A stretch of 64,000 nucleotides of DNA, taken from positions 1 to 64,000 of the forward strand of contig JACKAP010000008.1 of the NCBI GenBank assembly GCA_020635015.1, read 5' to 3'. Of this stretch, positions 34,130 to 42,805 are shown one piece after another; within the stretch, counting starts at the first letter, position 1, and each line of letters opens with the position of its first letter. The notes under the pieces are model-generated. The model had not been told where the DNA came from. It was given only the letters and a program-made list of their open reading frames with translations, and did not search any database. Both the position numbers and the translations under genes were made by a program. Origin of the DNA: Calditrichia bacterium. Lineage in GTDB: Bacteria; Calditrichota; Calditrichia; RBG-13-44-9; J075.

Positions 34130-35674
34130 ATGATGAAAAAGCTAAACATCTTGCTGGTAGTGGTGGCGCTCCTGGCACTGGGCAGCACAATGATCGCACA
34201 AGATCTTTGGCCTGCACCCGCCGGGGCTGATGAACTGGGCAAGAAGATCTTCTTCGAGAATATCGCCAGTCCCGATCGCATCGCCTGCGCCACCTGCCAT
34301 GCGCCGCGAACCGGTTTTACCGGCCCCATTGCTGGGATCAACAAAAAAGGCGCGGTATATCCCGGGGCCATTCCCCAGCGTTTCGGCAACCGTAAGCCGC
34401 CCAGCGCAAATTATGTGACGGTAGGACCGCTGTTCGATTACGATCCGGTCGAAGGCCTGTTCTTCGGTGGCACCTTCTGGGATGGCCGCGCAACCGGCTG
34501 GAAGCTGGGCAATCCGGCGGCCGATCAGGCTCAGGGCCCCTTCCTCAACCCGGTGGAACATAACAATGCCGGTCCCGCAGCAGTGTTGGCACAAATCGCC
34601 AAGTCCAAAAAAATGTCCAGATTGTGGGAATCGGTGTGGGGCGAACCAATCAGCTATAGCACACCTGAGGAAGTTAATCTAAACTACGACCGGGTGGGCG
34701 TGTCGATTGCCGCTTATGAAGCATCCGAGGAAGTGAATCCCTATACCTCTAAGTTTGATTACGTGATGGCGGGCCAGGCGACCTTTACCGCCCAGGAACA
34801 GGAAGGCTGGGATCTTTTTCAAGATGAAGAAAAAGCCAATTGTATCGCCTGCCATATGCCGCCTGATTTCACCGACTTTACCTATGACAACCTGGGCATT
34901 CCCCCCAATCCGGACAACCCATTTTACAAGATGGATCAGGTCTTCCTGGATGACGGCAGCCCAATCAACCCGCTGGGACCGAATTGGATCGACTACGGTC
35001 TGGCGGAATTTCTGACGAAATTGGCGACCAGCGATGACTGGAGAGACTTGCCGTATACCACGGACCAACTGAAATCCATGACCTCAGCTGAAATTATGTT
35101 GCTTGTAGATGAAAATAAAGGCAAGCACAAAGTCTCGACGCTGCGCAATGTCGACATGCGCCCCGGCAACGGCTTCACCAAGGCCTACGGCCATAACGGC
35201 TATTTCAAGAGCCTGGAAGAGATCACCCATTTCTACAATACCCGGGATGTTGAGCCCTGGCCGGCGCCGGAAGTGCCTGAAACTATCAACGACTCCGAAC
35301 TGGGAGATCTGGGGTTGACGCTCCAGGAGGAAAGGGCGATCGTGGCGTTTATGAAGACCCTGACCGACGGCTATGTGCCGACCGCCGCACCGGCAGCCCT
35401 GCCGGCCGGCAAAGGGTTGGCGCTGAAAGTTACCGGCCCCAATCCCTTCAATCCGTCGACTCATTTCGACTATACCCTGATGGAAGCCGCCGATGTACGC
35501 CTGGAAGTATATAATGTGCTCGGCCAAAAAGTGGCGACCCTGGCCAGCGGCCATCATGCCCCGGGAGTCTACCGCGCCGATTTTAGCGCCAGAGACCTCC
35601 CCAGCGGCATCTACCTGATGCTGCTGCAAAACGGCCGGGAAAAAGTAACCGCCAAGGTGACGTTGATTAAGTAA
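34130..35674 (+). CDS. secreted di-heme cytochrome c peroxidase-like protein, tandem paralogue
   Basis: 514 residues. Signal peptide, two heme-binding motifs (CATCH, CIACH) in the same MauG/peroxidase-like region as the upstream gene, and a short sorting domain (GPNPFNPSTHFDYTLM...GIYLMLLQNG...KVTLIK) in place of the beta-helix region. Over the first ~410 residues it is a close paralogue. An 86-nt stretch (34792-34877) is base-identical to 31703-31788. The open frame extends upstream to a GTG at 34019, but this GTG is within a Shine-Dalgarno-like motif, and GGAGG before ATG 34130 plus the signal peptide favour 34130. Confidence 0.86.
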   Translation: MMKKLNILLVVVALLALGSTMIAQDLWPAPAGADELGKKIFFENIASPDRIACATCHAPRTGFTGPIAGINKKGAVYPGAIPQRFGNRKPPSANYVTVGPLFDYDPVEGLFFGGTFWDGRATGWKLGNPAADQAQGPFLNPVEHNNAGPAAVLAQIAKSKKMSRLWESVWGEPISYSTPEEVNLNYDRVGVSIAAYEASEEVNPYTSKFDYVMAGQATFTAQEQEGWDLFQDEEKANCIACHMPPDFTDFTYDNLGIPPNPDNPFYKMDQVFLDDGSPINPLGPNWIDYGLAEFLTKLATSDDWRDLPYTTDQLKSMTSAEIMLLVDENKGKHKVSTLRNVDMRPGNGFTKAYGHNGYFKSLEEITHFYNTRDVEPWPAPEVPETINDSELGDLGLTLQEERAIVAFMKTLTDGYVPTAAPAALPAGKGLALKVTGPNPFNPSTHFDYTLMEAADVRLEVYNVLGQKVATLASGHHAPGVYRADFSARDLPSGIYLMLLQNGREKVTAKVTLIK

Positions 35675-35710
35675 TCTTGTCTGATCCAAACTGCGGATCA
35701 TGCAAGATTA
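35672..35710 (+). terminator. terminator 1 of cytochrome unit 2, overlapping the stop codon
   Basis: Stem 35672-35687 with 35695-35710, two mismatches, same GATCC-AAACTGC-GGATC top and the TAA stop in the left arm. No good U-tract remains, so it may be a relic of the unit 1 design. Confidence 0.7.
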
Positions 35711-35753
35711 CGTCGAGACGAAATTGTATGACGTCGTTTGGTAAGTATCGTTA

Positions 35754-35790
35754 TCAAAAAGGCGATCCCGATTTGGGGTCGCCTTTTTGA
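35754..35790 (+). terminator. terminator 2 of cytochrome unit 2
   Basis: TCAAAAAGGCGATCCC (35754-35769) pairs with GGGGTCGCCTTTTTGA (35775-35790) around loop GATTT. Confidence 0.9.
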
Positions 35791-35854
35791 TGGAGTGTGC
35801 AAGTTTGGACGGAATGACTTGCACACAGATCATTCCTAAGCTGATAAACTAAAT

Positions 35855-36661
35855 TTACTCCTCCCGAAACCGCACCGCCTCCCACAACGCCTCCCGGTTT
35901 GCCGGCCAGATATCCCCGAACGTCGCCCGCCGGGGTAACTCCAAGGTGATGACCGGAATTTGCTTTTCCACCCCGGCATAAGTGCCGAAGGAGCCGGGGG
36001 TGGGATAGCCGATATCCGCCTTGACCGGATAGCCGTTATGCCGCGCCATAGCCTCGGCCAGCGCCTGACCCGGCCCGTCGTAATTGACCACTTCCAGCGG
36101 CGTATGTACGGAGACAATTTTACGCGGATGGTATTTATCCAACAGCGCCATCACCGCCCGGGTTTCCGGCTCCGAGGCGGGGGAGGGGCCATGATAATTC
36201 TGCCGGGAGCCGTCGTACGGCTGCCAGTTGGCAGTGGGGAAATTGCGGTTGACATCCACCCGGCCTGCATTGCTGCGGGTGCCGGCCACCAGGCCGTCGG
36301 GGTTGACCACCGGCACCAGGATCACCCGCGCATCCGCCGGCAATTGCTCCCGATAAAGATACTCGGCAAAGCGGAACACCAGCTCCGCCCCCAGGCGTTC
36401 GTTGCCGTGGAAACCTCCGAAGATGACCGTCACATCCTCGCCGCTGCCCAGTTCCAACAGGTAAATGTCCCGCTGCTGCACCGATTTATCCCAGACCGTC
36501 CAGGGCAGATCGCTCTCCGCCACTTCCCGAAAAAGCGCCTGGCCCTGCGGCGACAATTCTCCGGCGGTTTTCGATTTGAAAAGACTGCTGCACTGAACAG
36601 TGATGAGGGTCAGCAGGACCAAGAGGGTTGCGTTGCGCAGGCGGGAAAAACTTCCAATCAT
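35855..36661 (-). CDS. M14-family zinc carboxypeptidase / murein-peptide-amidase-like lipoprotein
   Basis: 268 residues with a lipoprotein-type signal (LLVLLTLITVQC). M14 motifs: HGNE (zinc His and Glu, ~85-88), NRNFP (~141), zinc His in VSVHTP (~184), and catalytic Glu in ITLELPR (~241). The short compact form with SRQNYHGPSPASEPETRAV resembles MpaA (murein tripeptide amidase) and succinylglutamate-desuccinylase-like enzymes. Likely trims peptidoglycan peptides or small peptides in the envelope. Single gene. Confidence 0.82.
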   Translation of the reverse strand: MIGSFSRLRNATLLVLLTLITVQCSSLFKSKTAGELSPQGQALFREVAESDLPWTVWDKSVQQRDIYLLELGSGEDVTVIFGGFHGNERLGAELVFRFAEYLYREQLPADARVILVPVVNPDGLVAGTRSNAGRVDVNRNFPTANWQPYDGSRQNYHGPSPASEPETRAVMALLDKYHPRKIVSVHTPLEVVNYDGPGQALAEAMARHNGYPVKADIGYPTPGSFGTYAGVEKQIPVITLELPRRATFGDIWPANREALWEAVRFREE

Positions 36662-36890
36662 GATGCCATCCCTGTTCTTTTGGGTATATGTGTGGAAAAT
36701 TGCCGAAAAGCGCTTACATCTTACCTACAGCCACAGAGACACAGAGATCACAGAGGTAGTTGTCAGTTATCAGTTTTCAGTTGTCAGTTCTCTGTGGGCT
36801 CTGTGTCTCTGTGGCTATTATGTTTGATATTTTACAAATTATTCTTTCAGCGATCCTAATCACTGAAAACTGACAACTGATCACTGAAAA
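36662..36890. repeat. hairpin repeat element CCACAGAGACACAGAG family
   Basis: Arms 36729-36755 (GCCACAGAGACACAGAGATC) and 36790-36815 (complement) enclose a loop of GTCAGTT/TCAGTTTTCAGTTG words. A second group of CTGAAAACTGACAACTGATC words lies at 36858-36890, directly before the MoxR stop. The element at 63059-63119 is the same family with the same TTGTCAGTT loop. No gene. Confidence 0.75.
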
Positions 36891-37895
36891 CTACCCAATC
36901 GTCTCAAACAACCGCTTCACAATATCCATCGTATTCACCCCTTCCGCTTCGGCGTTGAAGTTGGTGACGATGCGGTGGCGCAGCACTGGAATGGCGCAAG
37001 CCCGCACATCTTCTTCCTGGGGAGTGAAGCGGCCCTGCAGGGCGGCGCGGGTTTTGGCGCCCAGGATGAGATATTGCGAGGCCCGGGGACCGGCGCCCCA
37101 GTTAATCCAATCCTTGACAAACTGCGGGGATCCGGCATAATTGGGGCGGCTCAGATTGGCCAGCTTGACGGCATATTCGATCACATTATCCGCCACCGCC
37201 ATCTTGCGCAGCACATTCTGGCAGGCGATGATCTGCTGGGAATCGAGCACTTTCTCCAATTGGGGTGCGTAATCACCGGTGGTCGCCTTGACGATCTTCA
37301 CTTCGTCTTCAAAAGTCGGATAGTCAATCCATAAATTGAACATGAAGCGGTCGAGCTGCGCTTCCGGCAGGGGATAGGTGCCTTCCTGCTCGATCGGGTT
37401 CTGGGTGGCCAGCACAAAGAAGGGGGCATCCAGATGCATATCGGCGCCGGCGGCGGTCACTTTATGTTCCTGCATCGCTTCCAGCAGGGCCGCCTGGGTT
37501 TTGGGCGGGGTGCGGTTGATCTCATCGGCCAGCACGATATTGGCGAAGATCGGCCCCTTGATGAAACGGAAGGCTTTTTTCCCGCTGCTGCGGTCCTCTT
37601 CGATGATCTCCGTGCCGGTGATGTCCGAAGGCATCAGGTCCGGGGTAAACTGGATGCGGTTGAATTTCAGATCGAGCACATTGGCCAGGGTATTGATCAG
37701 CAGGGTTTTGGCCAGCCCGGGCACGCCGATCAGCAGGCAATGCCCGCGGGAGAACAGCGAGATCAACAACTGTTCGATGATCTCTTCCTGACCGATCACC
37801 ACCTTGTGAATTTCCTGAACGATTTTCCGGTTGATGTCGGCAAAATTTTCCAGCAGCGCCACTTCTTGATCGTTGATGTCCTGAGGTTCCTTCAT
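36891..37895 (-). CDS. MoxR-family AAA+ ATPase
   Basis: 334 residues. Walker A GVPGLAKT (~59-66), Walker B IVLADEINR (~120), sensor motifs LATQNPIEQEGTYPLPEAQLDRF (given in part: LATQNP and EAQLDRF), and a C-terminal lid domain. MoxR ATPases assist maturation of metallo- or multi-subunit complexes, usually with VWA-domain and DUF58 partners; none is adjacent here. AAAGGA lies upstream of the ATG. Confidence 0.92.
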   Translation of the reverse strand: MKEPQDINDQEVALLENFADINRKIVQEIHKVVIGQEEIIEQLLISLFSRGHCLLIGVPGLAKTLLINTLANVLDLKFNRIQFTPDLMPSDITGTEIIEEDRSSGKKAFRFIKGPIFANIVLADEINRTPPKTQAALLEAMQEHKVTAAGADMHLDAPFFVLATQNPIEQEGTYPLPEAQLDRFMFNLWIDYPTFEDEVKIVKATTGDYAPQLEKVLDSQQIIACQNVLRKMAVADNVIEYAVKLANLSRPNYAGSPQFVKDWINWGAGPRASQYLILGAKTRAALQGRFTPQEEDVRACAIPVLRHRIVTNFNAEAEGVNTMDIVKRLFETIG

Positions 37896-38024
37896 AGTAT
37901 CCTTTTCTGCAATTAAGATGATCGAAGTTGATTATAAACAATGCCGGTTGGCGAGTCAAATTATATTTCATTTTTGAAGATTATTTATCGCGGTAAGATT
38001 CGTTTAGTTCCCTATCTTACGCCT

Positions 38025-38927
38025 ATGAAAGCAAAATTAATTGTTCACGGCGGGGCCTGGAATATTCCCGAGTCCCTGGAAGCGGCGCATCTGGCCGGGG
38101 TGCGCCGGGCAGCGCAGGAAGCCGGCGCGCTGCTGGCGCAGGGAGCCAGCGCTCTGGATACGGTGGAGGCGGCGGTCAACATCCTGGAGGCCGACTCCAC
38201 TTTTGATGCCGGTCGGGGGGCTTTCCTCAACGAGCGAGGCGAGATCGAACTGGATGCTATGATCATGGATGGGCGCGATCTGCGCTTCGGGGCAGTGGCG
38301 GCAGTGCAGAATATTCTCCATCCGGTCAGCCTGGCCCGGCGGGTGATGGCGCATACCGAGCATTGCTTCCTGGTGGGCGGCGGTGCCCAGGACTTTGCCC
38401 GGAAGGCCGGTATTGCAGAGGTCGATCCCCGCGAATTGCTCACCGAACGGGAGCGGGTTTACTACGAGCAGATCCGTCATGATCCGGATTTCCATACTCG
38501 CCTGCCCTTCGACGACCATCCGATGGATACGGTTGGCGCGGTGGCGCTGGACGGTGCCGGCAATCTGGCAGCGGCGACTTCCACCGGGGGCACCCCGCGC
38601 AAGCTGGCCGGGCGGGTGGGCGATTCGCCGGTGGTCGGCGCCGGGGCCTATGCCGATAATCACTGCGGCGCGGTTTCCGCCACCGGCTGGGGAGAGTCGA
38701 TCCTGAAAGTGCTGCTGAGCAAGACGGTGTGCGATCTGATGGCGACTCACAGTGCGTCAGAAGCCGCCCGGCAGGGCATCGAACGGCTCGCCCGCCGGGT
38801 CAACGGGCTGGGCGGGGTGATCGGCATCGACCGGCATGGCGAATATGCCTTTGCCTACAATACGCCTAAAATGGCCTTCGCCTACCTGCGTGCGCCGGGT
38901 GAAGTAGTGGTATCGATCAAACGATGA
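38025..38927 (+). CDS. isoaspartyl peptidase / L-asparaginase (Ntn-hydrolase, plant type)
   Basis: 300 residues. HGGAWNIP at the N-terminus, and the autocleavage/catalytic Thr169 in HPMDTVGAVALD, followed by STGGTPRKLAGRVGDSP (substrate pocket) and GAGAYAD. The precursor should self-cleave between D168 and T169. It hydrolyses beta-aspartyl dipeptides and asparagine. ATG 38025 begins at the conserved KLIVHGG; the frame is open upstream but non-conserved. No clear Shine-Dalgarno. Confidence 0.9.
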   Translation: MKAKLIVHGGAWNIPESLEAAHLAGVRRAAQEAGALLAQGASALDTVEAAVNILEADSTFDAGRGAFLNERGEIELDAMIMDGRDLRFGAVAAVQNILHPVSLARRVMAHTEHCFLVGGGAQDFARKAGIAEVDPRELLTERERVYYEQIRHDPDFHTRLPFDDHPMDTVGAVALDGAGNLAAATSTGGTPRKLAGRVGDSPVVGAGAYADNHCGAVSATGWGESILKVLLSKTVCDLMATHSASEAARQGIERLARRVNGLGGVIGIDRHGEYAFAYNTPKMAFAYLRAPGEVVVSIKR

Positions 38928-39114
38928 AAAGGGGATGGGTTAATGAATTGATGGGTTAATGGGTTAATGAGTAAAGGAGTCGATGGGAGTGGTGCGTGCG
39001 TAAGGGTGAGTCGCGACTCGTCCCGGCATCCGTATTTCCCCATATACCCATTCACCTATTCACTCATTCACAAATCTACAGAAACGGCTCCTTGCGCCGG
39101 CTTCTCGTCCAAAA
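38928..39114. repeat. GGGTTAATG word repeats facing complements
   Basis: Tandem GATGGGTTAATG words (38933-38970) face CCCATTCACCTATTCACTC words (about 39047-39070), so an imperfect hairpin is possible. A GAGTCGCGACTC palindrome lies near 39008. No gene. Confidence 0.6.
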
Positions 39115-39483
39115 TCAAATCCCGCCGCGCTCGTCGGTTTCAAATTTCGGACAACTGTCTTCCAGGGAGACGTTAATATTGCGCAGGCTGCAACGGTGAT
39201 AAAAATCGTCTTCATCGGCGCTGGTTTTGCCGGTGTTGATGAAGGCCAGGCGGTGTTTGCAGAACTGGCAAGTGCGGGGGAATTGGCCCGAGGCCGTTTT
39301 GCCGCCGAGTGCGCTGGCGGCGGAAAGCTTGCGCATCAGGTAGGTGATCGAGTCAAAATTGAGGGCGATTGCCTGCAACATATTGCGGATCCGCAGCAAC
39401 ATATAAGCTTGTAAAATTAGCAGCACTGCGATAACGACCAGTAAAAAGTTGACCAAGTTGCTATCGATGGCCAGATCCTGCAT
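39115..39483 (-). CDS. small membrane protein with cysteine cluster
   Basis: 122 residues. One transmembrane helix (~12-32) is followed by a helical stretch and a cytoplasmic or periplasmic tail with CxxC (CQFC, ~71-74), then YHRC and DSCPKF, a possible zinc-ribbon-like site. GGAGG precedes the start. I do not recognise the family. Confidence 0.7.
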   Translation of the reverse strand: MQDLAIDSNLVNFLLVVIAVLLILQAYMLLRIRNMLQAIALNFDSITYLMRKLSAASALGGKTASGQFPRTCQFCKHRLAFINTGKTSADEDDFYHRCSLRNINVSLEDSCPKFETDERGGI

Positions 39484-39585
39484 GGGGTGCCTCCTGGATT
39501 ACTTACAAAAAATTGTATCTGGTTCGGGAATATTTTCAGTTTTTCCAATTATCATCGGAACTGCGCTACCAAACATTAGCTGATT

Positions 39586-40329
39586 TTAGTGCAGGAACGG
39601 CAGTCCGATGCCCAGGCCGCCCCGTAGAAAAAATCCGGTCATATCAAAGGATGAATCGCTGATAAAATCGCGTTTTTCCGGATTCTCCAGACTGCTCACC
39701 TTCCCGTCGATCTGCCCAAAATTACCGAATTGCACCCCGCCTTCCCCCCATAACTGCAAATAATTTGACAAACGGTAATTCAATCCGGCACTCAGCACGC
39801 CGGTAAGGGTGTTGCTGTTGAACTCTCCTTTTGAATCGCTGAGATAATCGCTGTTGGTGGAGAAGGTCAGCGAATTGGCGTTCAGCACCAGCAGACCGAC
39901 TCCCAGCCCGATATACTTGTTCAGCCGCCGCCACGAATTATAATTAAAATAATAGTGCATATTGAGAACAAAATCAAACATCTCGACTTCTCTTTCATAA
40001 TTAAATATCCAGCCGTCACCCTGGTAGGAAGTAGTGACCTGCTCCTGGTAGAGGAAGAAGTTCACATTGAAGAAGTAATCCTCACCTGCATGGTATTCAA
40101 ACTGCCCTCCAAAGATCGGTTCGCCATCGAACTTGCCGGCGTCCGGTACCGGGGCCTGCAGAAAGATCCGGGCATTATCCATATCCTGATCGATCTTGGC
40201 ATTGACATCGGCCATGCGCGGTATGTAATAGCCGTAGTAGGGTTTCAATATTACATTTTGGCCGTTCAGGGAAACGGCGCACCCGATCAGAATCATACCG
40301 GTAATCATTTGCTGTATTCGTCGTTTCAA
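39586..40329 (-). CDS. outer-membrane beta-barrel protein (OmpA/OprF-type barrel fold), unknown role
   Basis: 247 residues. Signal peptide (MKRRIQQMITGMILIGCAVSL) then alternating aromatic/hydrophobic strands (FFNVNFFLYQEQV, YFNYNSWRRLNKYIGLGVGLL, LSAGLNYRLSNYLQLWGEGGV) ending FFLRGGLGIGLPFLH, as expected for an 8-10-strand barrel. TTG at 40329 with AGGAG 6 nt upstream is preferred over the ATG at 40365, which lacks a ribosome site. Single gene. Confidence 0.75.
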   Translation of the reverse strand: MKRRIQQMITGMILIGCAVSLNGQNVILKPYYGYYIPRMADVNAKIDQDMDNARIFLQAPVPDAGKFDGEPIFGGQFEYHAGEDYFFNVNFFLYQEQVTTSYQGDGWIFNYEREVEMFDFVLNMHYYFNYNSWRRLNKYIGLGVGLLVLNANSLTFSTNSDYLSDSKGEFNSNTLTGVLSAGLNYRLSNYLQLWGEGGVQFGNFGQIDGKVSSLENPEKRDFISDSSFDMTGFFLRGGLGIGLPFLH

Positions 40330-40586
40330 ACTTTGCTCCTTATGCGTATCTACCCCTCTATCCATTCACTCAATTCTATATTACGCCGGCTGCCGGGGAT
40401 GTTTCCGGAATGCTTTATTTTTTTTGAGTTAGAAAAAATAAAGGTTGTTTCTGGATTTTTTTTGCTTATAATATCCCCGAAAAATACGATTGAATTTAAG
40501 CAAATAAACCGATAAACCGTGGTTTAGGAAACTCTTTAAGCAAAGTGGCTTTAAATCATAAGTGTAATTAGCCCGGGAGCGTGTCT

Positions 40587-40889
40587 ATGGAATTCCCTGA
40601 TCGTATGAGCCACAAGGTGGTCAGCAAAAACGACGTGATGTTCGAAGAAATCTGCGAACTCCTGGAACTGGATGCCGAACAAGTTGACTACCTGGTTTAT
40701 GAAGATTTTGATGAAGTCGATTACAGCATGTACGAAGATTTCGATGATGGAGACGTGGGTACCGATAACTGGACGCCGGAAACCCGGGTAATCGAGGTCT
40801 ATTTTCTCGACGGTACCAAGGAAGAAGTGGAGATCGAACTCGATTCCGAAATGGATGAAACCATCAAACGGCTGTTGGGAGATCTGTAG
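40587..40889 (+). CDS. small highly acidic protein of unknown function
   Basis: 100 residues, strongly acidic, with an internal near-repeat (YEDFDEVDYS / YEDFDDGD) and a C-terminal part reading RVIEVYFLDGTKEEVEIEL. GGGAG lies 8 nt before the ATG. No recognised domain. Its composition and RBS support a real gene. Confidence 0.6.
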   Translation: MEFPDRMSHKVVSKNDVMFEEICELLELDAEQVDYLVYEDFDEVDYSMYEDFDDGDVGTDNWTPETRVIEVYFLDGTKEEVEIELDSEMDETIKRLLGDL

Positions 40890-41174
40890 GGTCGCCCTTC
40901 AGCAGCAGTGGCGGTTTGCCCCGGTAGAACCGGGTTTGTGTCAGTTGCCGTTATCCCGCTTTCCAGCACTCACCATCGTAAAATGTCATCCCTGGCCGAT
41001 TATCCTCGCTTTTGCGGGGATTTTTGTTGCTGTTTGTAATAGCTCCGCCCACGAAATACACGAACGATTCGAAACAAAAAACGATGGTATGGCGGCACTG
41101 CTTTATCCTGAAGAAAGCGATGCAAAAAAATCTTTATAAGCATCTTCGTGTGTTTCGTGGGCTGACTAAAAACC
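40890..41174. repeat. intergenic hairpin arms CCCACGAAATACACGAA family
   Basis: CCCACGAAATACACGAA (41048-41064) faces TTCGTGTGTTTCGTGGG (about 41145-41161), about 80 nt apart. No gene. A GCGGGGATTTTTGTTG stretch (about 41014) could be a weak terminator for the acidic-protein gene. Confidence 0.55.
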
Positions 41175-41891
41175 TCACTTCTTCACATTCGCCAACACCG
41201 ATTCTACCGGCAGCAGCGCAATCTCGATGCGGCGGTTTTTGCTTCGCCCGGCTTTGGTTTTGTTGCTGGCGACCGGATGATACTCCGATAAACCCACCGC
41301 CTGAAGCTTCTCCGGCGCAATTCCGACTTTCTCCTGGAGGAATTTAACCACATGGGTCGCCCGCGCCGCCGACAGTTCCCAGTTGCTGGGGAATTCATCC
41401 TGCAGCCGGGGATGGATCGGCACATTGTCGGTGTGCCCTTCCACCCGGATGATCTTATCCTCGATCTTGTTGATGATGTTACCGACCCGCTCCAGTACTT
41501 TCAATCCTTCCGGGGTAATCTCCGCCTTTCCGGAGGGGAAGAGGATCTTGTCCACCATGCTGACCGAAAGCCGGTCGGCCATTTGGGTAATCTCCACCTG
41601 CTTTTGCTCGATCTCATCCTTCATCTCTTCCAGAAGCTTGTCCTGGGTTTCTTTCAGGCGGTTGATCTCCGCTTCTTTTTCCTGGGATATTTCAGCCAGC
41701 TTGGTTTCGTACTGACTGGATACTTCTGCGATGCGGGCCTTCAGGCTTTCTACTTCAAAGGCCAGTTCACTGTTGGTGCCCTGCAGCTCTTCAAGCTGCG
41801 CCAGGGCTTTCCGGTGTTCATTGTAATAATAACCGCCGGTGCCCGCGACTGCAATCAGCAGGATCGCTAAAATCGTTGCCAGTGCTTTCAT
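41175..41891 (-). CDS. OmpA/MotB-family peptidoglycan-binding protein with coiled coil
   Basis: 238 residues. N-terminal membrane anchor (~6-23), a long coiled coil (~30-105) and an OmpA-like domain (~115-225). Peptidoglycan-binding motifs include VEGHTDN and NWELSAARATHVVKFL with NRRIEIAL at the end. Likely anchors the inner membrane to the cell wall, in the manner of MotB-like or TolR/Pal-like proteins. GGAG lies near the ATG at 41891; an upstream open frame to 42269 is non-conserved and overlaps the divergent gene. Confidence 0.85.
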   Translation of the reverse strand: MKALATILAILLIAVAGTGGYYYNEHRKALAQLEELQGTNSELAFEVESLKARIAEVSSQYETKLAEISQEKEAEINRLKETQDKLLEEMKDEIEQKQVEITQMADRLSVSMVDKILFPSGKAEITPEGLKVLERVGNIINKIEDKIIRVEGHTDNVPIHPRLQDEFPSNWELSAARATHVVKFLQEKVGIAPEKLQAVGLSEYHPVASNKTKAGRSKNRRIEIALLPVESVLANVKK

Positions 41892-42029
41892 ATGTTCTCC
41901 AGATCTGATTGTGCTAAAATGAATTTGATACCAGATAAAATTATCAAAAAGCCTCTGAATAAGCAAGTTTGATTTGGGCAAAAATCGCTGTACTTTGTGC
42001 CGATAATATGCGAATGTCTGGAGACGCTT

Positions 42030-42755
42030 ATGGCGAAAAGTAGGATGAGTACGCTGCCGGTGATTGGGATTACGACCTATGGGCGAAATACCAAAGGGCG
42101 TTTTCATTTGCCGGGGGATTATGTTGATGCGGTACGGGCAGGGGGCGGCTTGCCGGTGCTGTTGCCGCCCGGGGAGGCGCATATCGGCGATATCCTGAGA
42201 GTGATCGACGGCCTGATTTTGGCCGGTGGAGAGGATATCGATCCCCGGCTGTATAAGGGAATGCCGCATCCGTCGATCGAACGCGTCGATCCGGAACGTG
42301 ATGCCTTCGAGCTGGCCCTGGCCCGGGCGGTGCTGGAGGGCGACCTACCGGTGCTGGGGATCTGCCGGGGCCACCAAATGCTGAATGTCGCTACCGGCGG
42401 GGATCTGATTCCCCATCTGCCGGAGTGGCAGCGCAACGGGGTGGTGCACCGTGGGGATCAAGAGCGGGAAGTGATTCATCCGGTGCAGGTTGAACCGGGA
42501 ACCCGTCTGGCAGAAATTCTCGGGGTTGCGGAAGTGCCGACCGTTTCGCTGCATCACCAGGGAATGGGTAAAATCAGCCCGGAATGGCAACCCTGCGCCT
42601 ACGCCCCGGACGGGCTGGTGGAGGCCCAGGAACACCGCCATCATCCCTGGATGATCGCGGTGCAGTGGCATCCGGAAATGGCCTACCGCGAGCCGGCCCA
42701 AATACGGATTTTTCAGGCGCTCGTCTCGGCCGCACTGGTGCGGAAAAAAGGCTGA
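42030..42755 (+). CDS. class I glutamine amidotransferase-like hydrolase (peptidase C26, PuuD-like)
   Basis: 241 residues. Catalytic Cys in GICRGHQMLNV (~113), His/Glu in QWHPEM (~216-221), and the typical start PVIGITTYGRNTKGRFHLPGDY-like region (short quote: VIGITTYGR). The family hydrolyses gamma-glutamyl amides such as gamma-glutamyl-GABA. ATG 42030 has GGAG 5-6 nt upstream; an upstream ATG at 42008 is not in frame. Confidence 0.85.
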   Translation: MAKSRMSTLPVIGITTYGRNTKGRFHLPGDYVDAVRAGGGLPVLLPPGEAHIGDILRVIDGLILAGGEDIDPRLYKGMPHPSIERVDPERDAFELALARAVLEGDLPVLGICRGHQMLNVATGGDLIPHLPEWQRNGVVHRGDQEREVIHPVQVEPGTRLAEILGVAEVPTVSLHHQGMGKISPEWQPCAYAPDGLVEAQEHRHHPWMIAVQWHPEMAYREPAQIRIFQALVSAALVRKKG

Positions 42756-42764
42756 ATGGTACGC

Positions 42765-42805
42765 AGATTTCTTGGCGCGGCCGTAGGCCGCGCCAAGAAA
42801 TCTGT
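42765..42805 (+). terminator. 19-bp perfect hairpin after the C26 gene
   Basis: 42765-42783 pairs perfectly with 42787-42805 around the loop GTA. The outer part (CGCAGATTT / AAATCTGTGTGCC) is the same word as in the dispersed repeats at 62 and 1759, so it may be a repeat element reused as a terminator. Confidence 0.65.
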
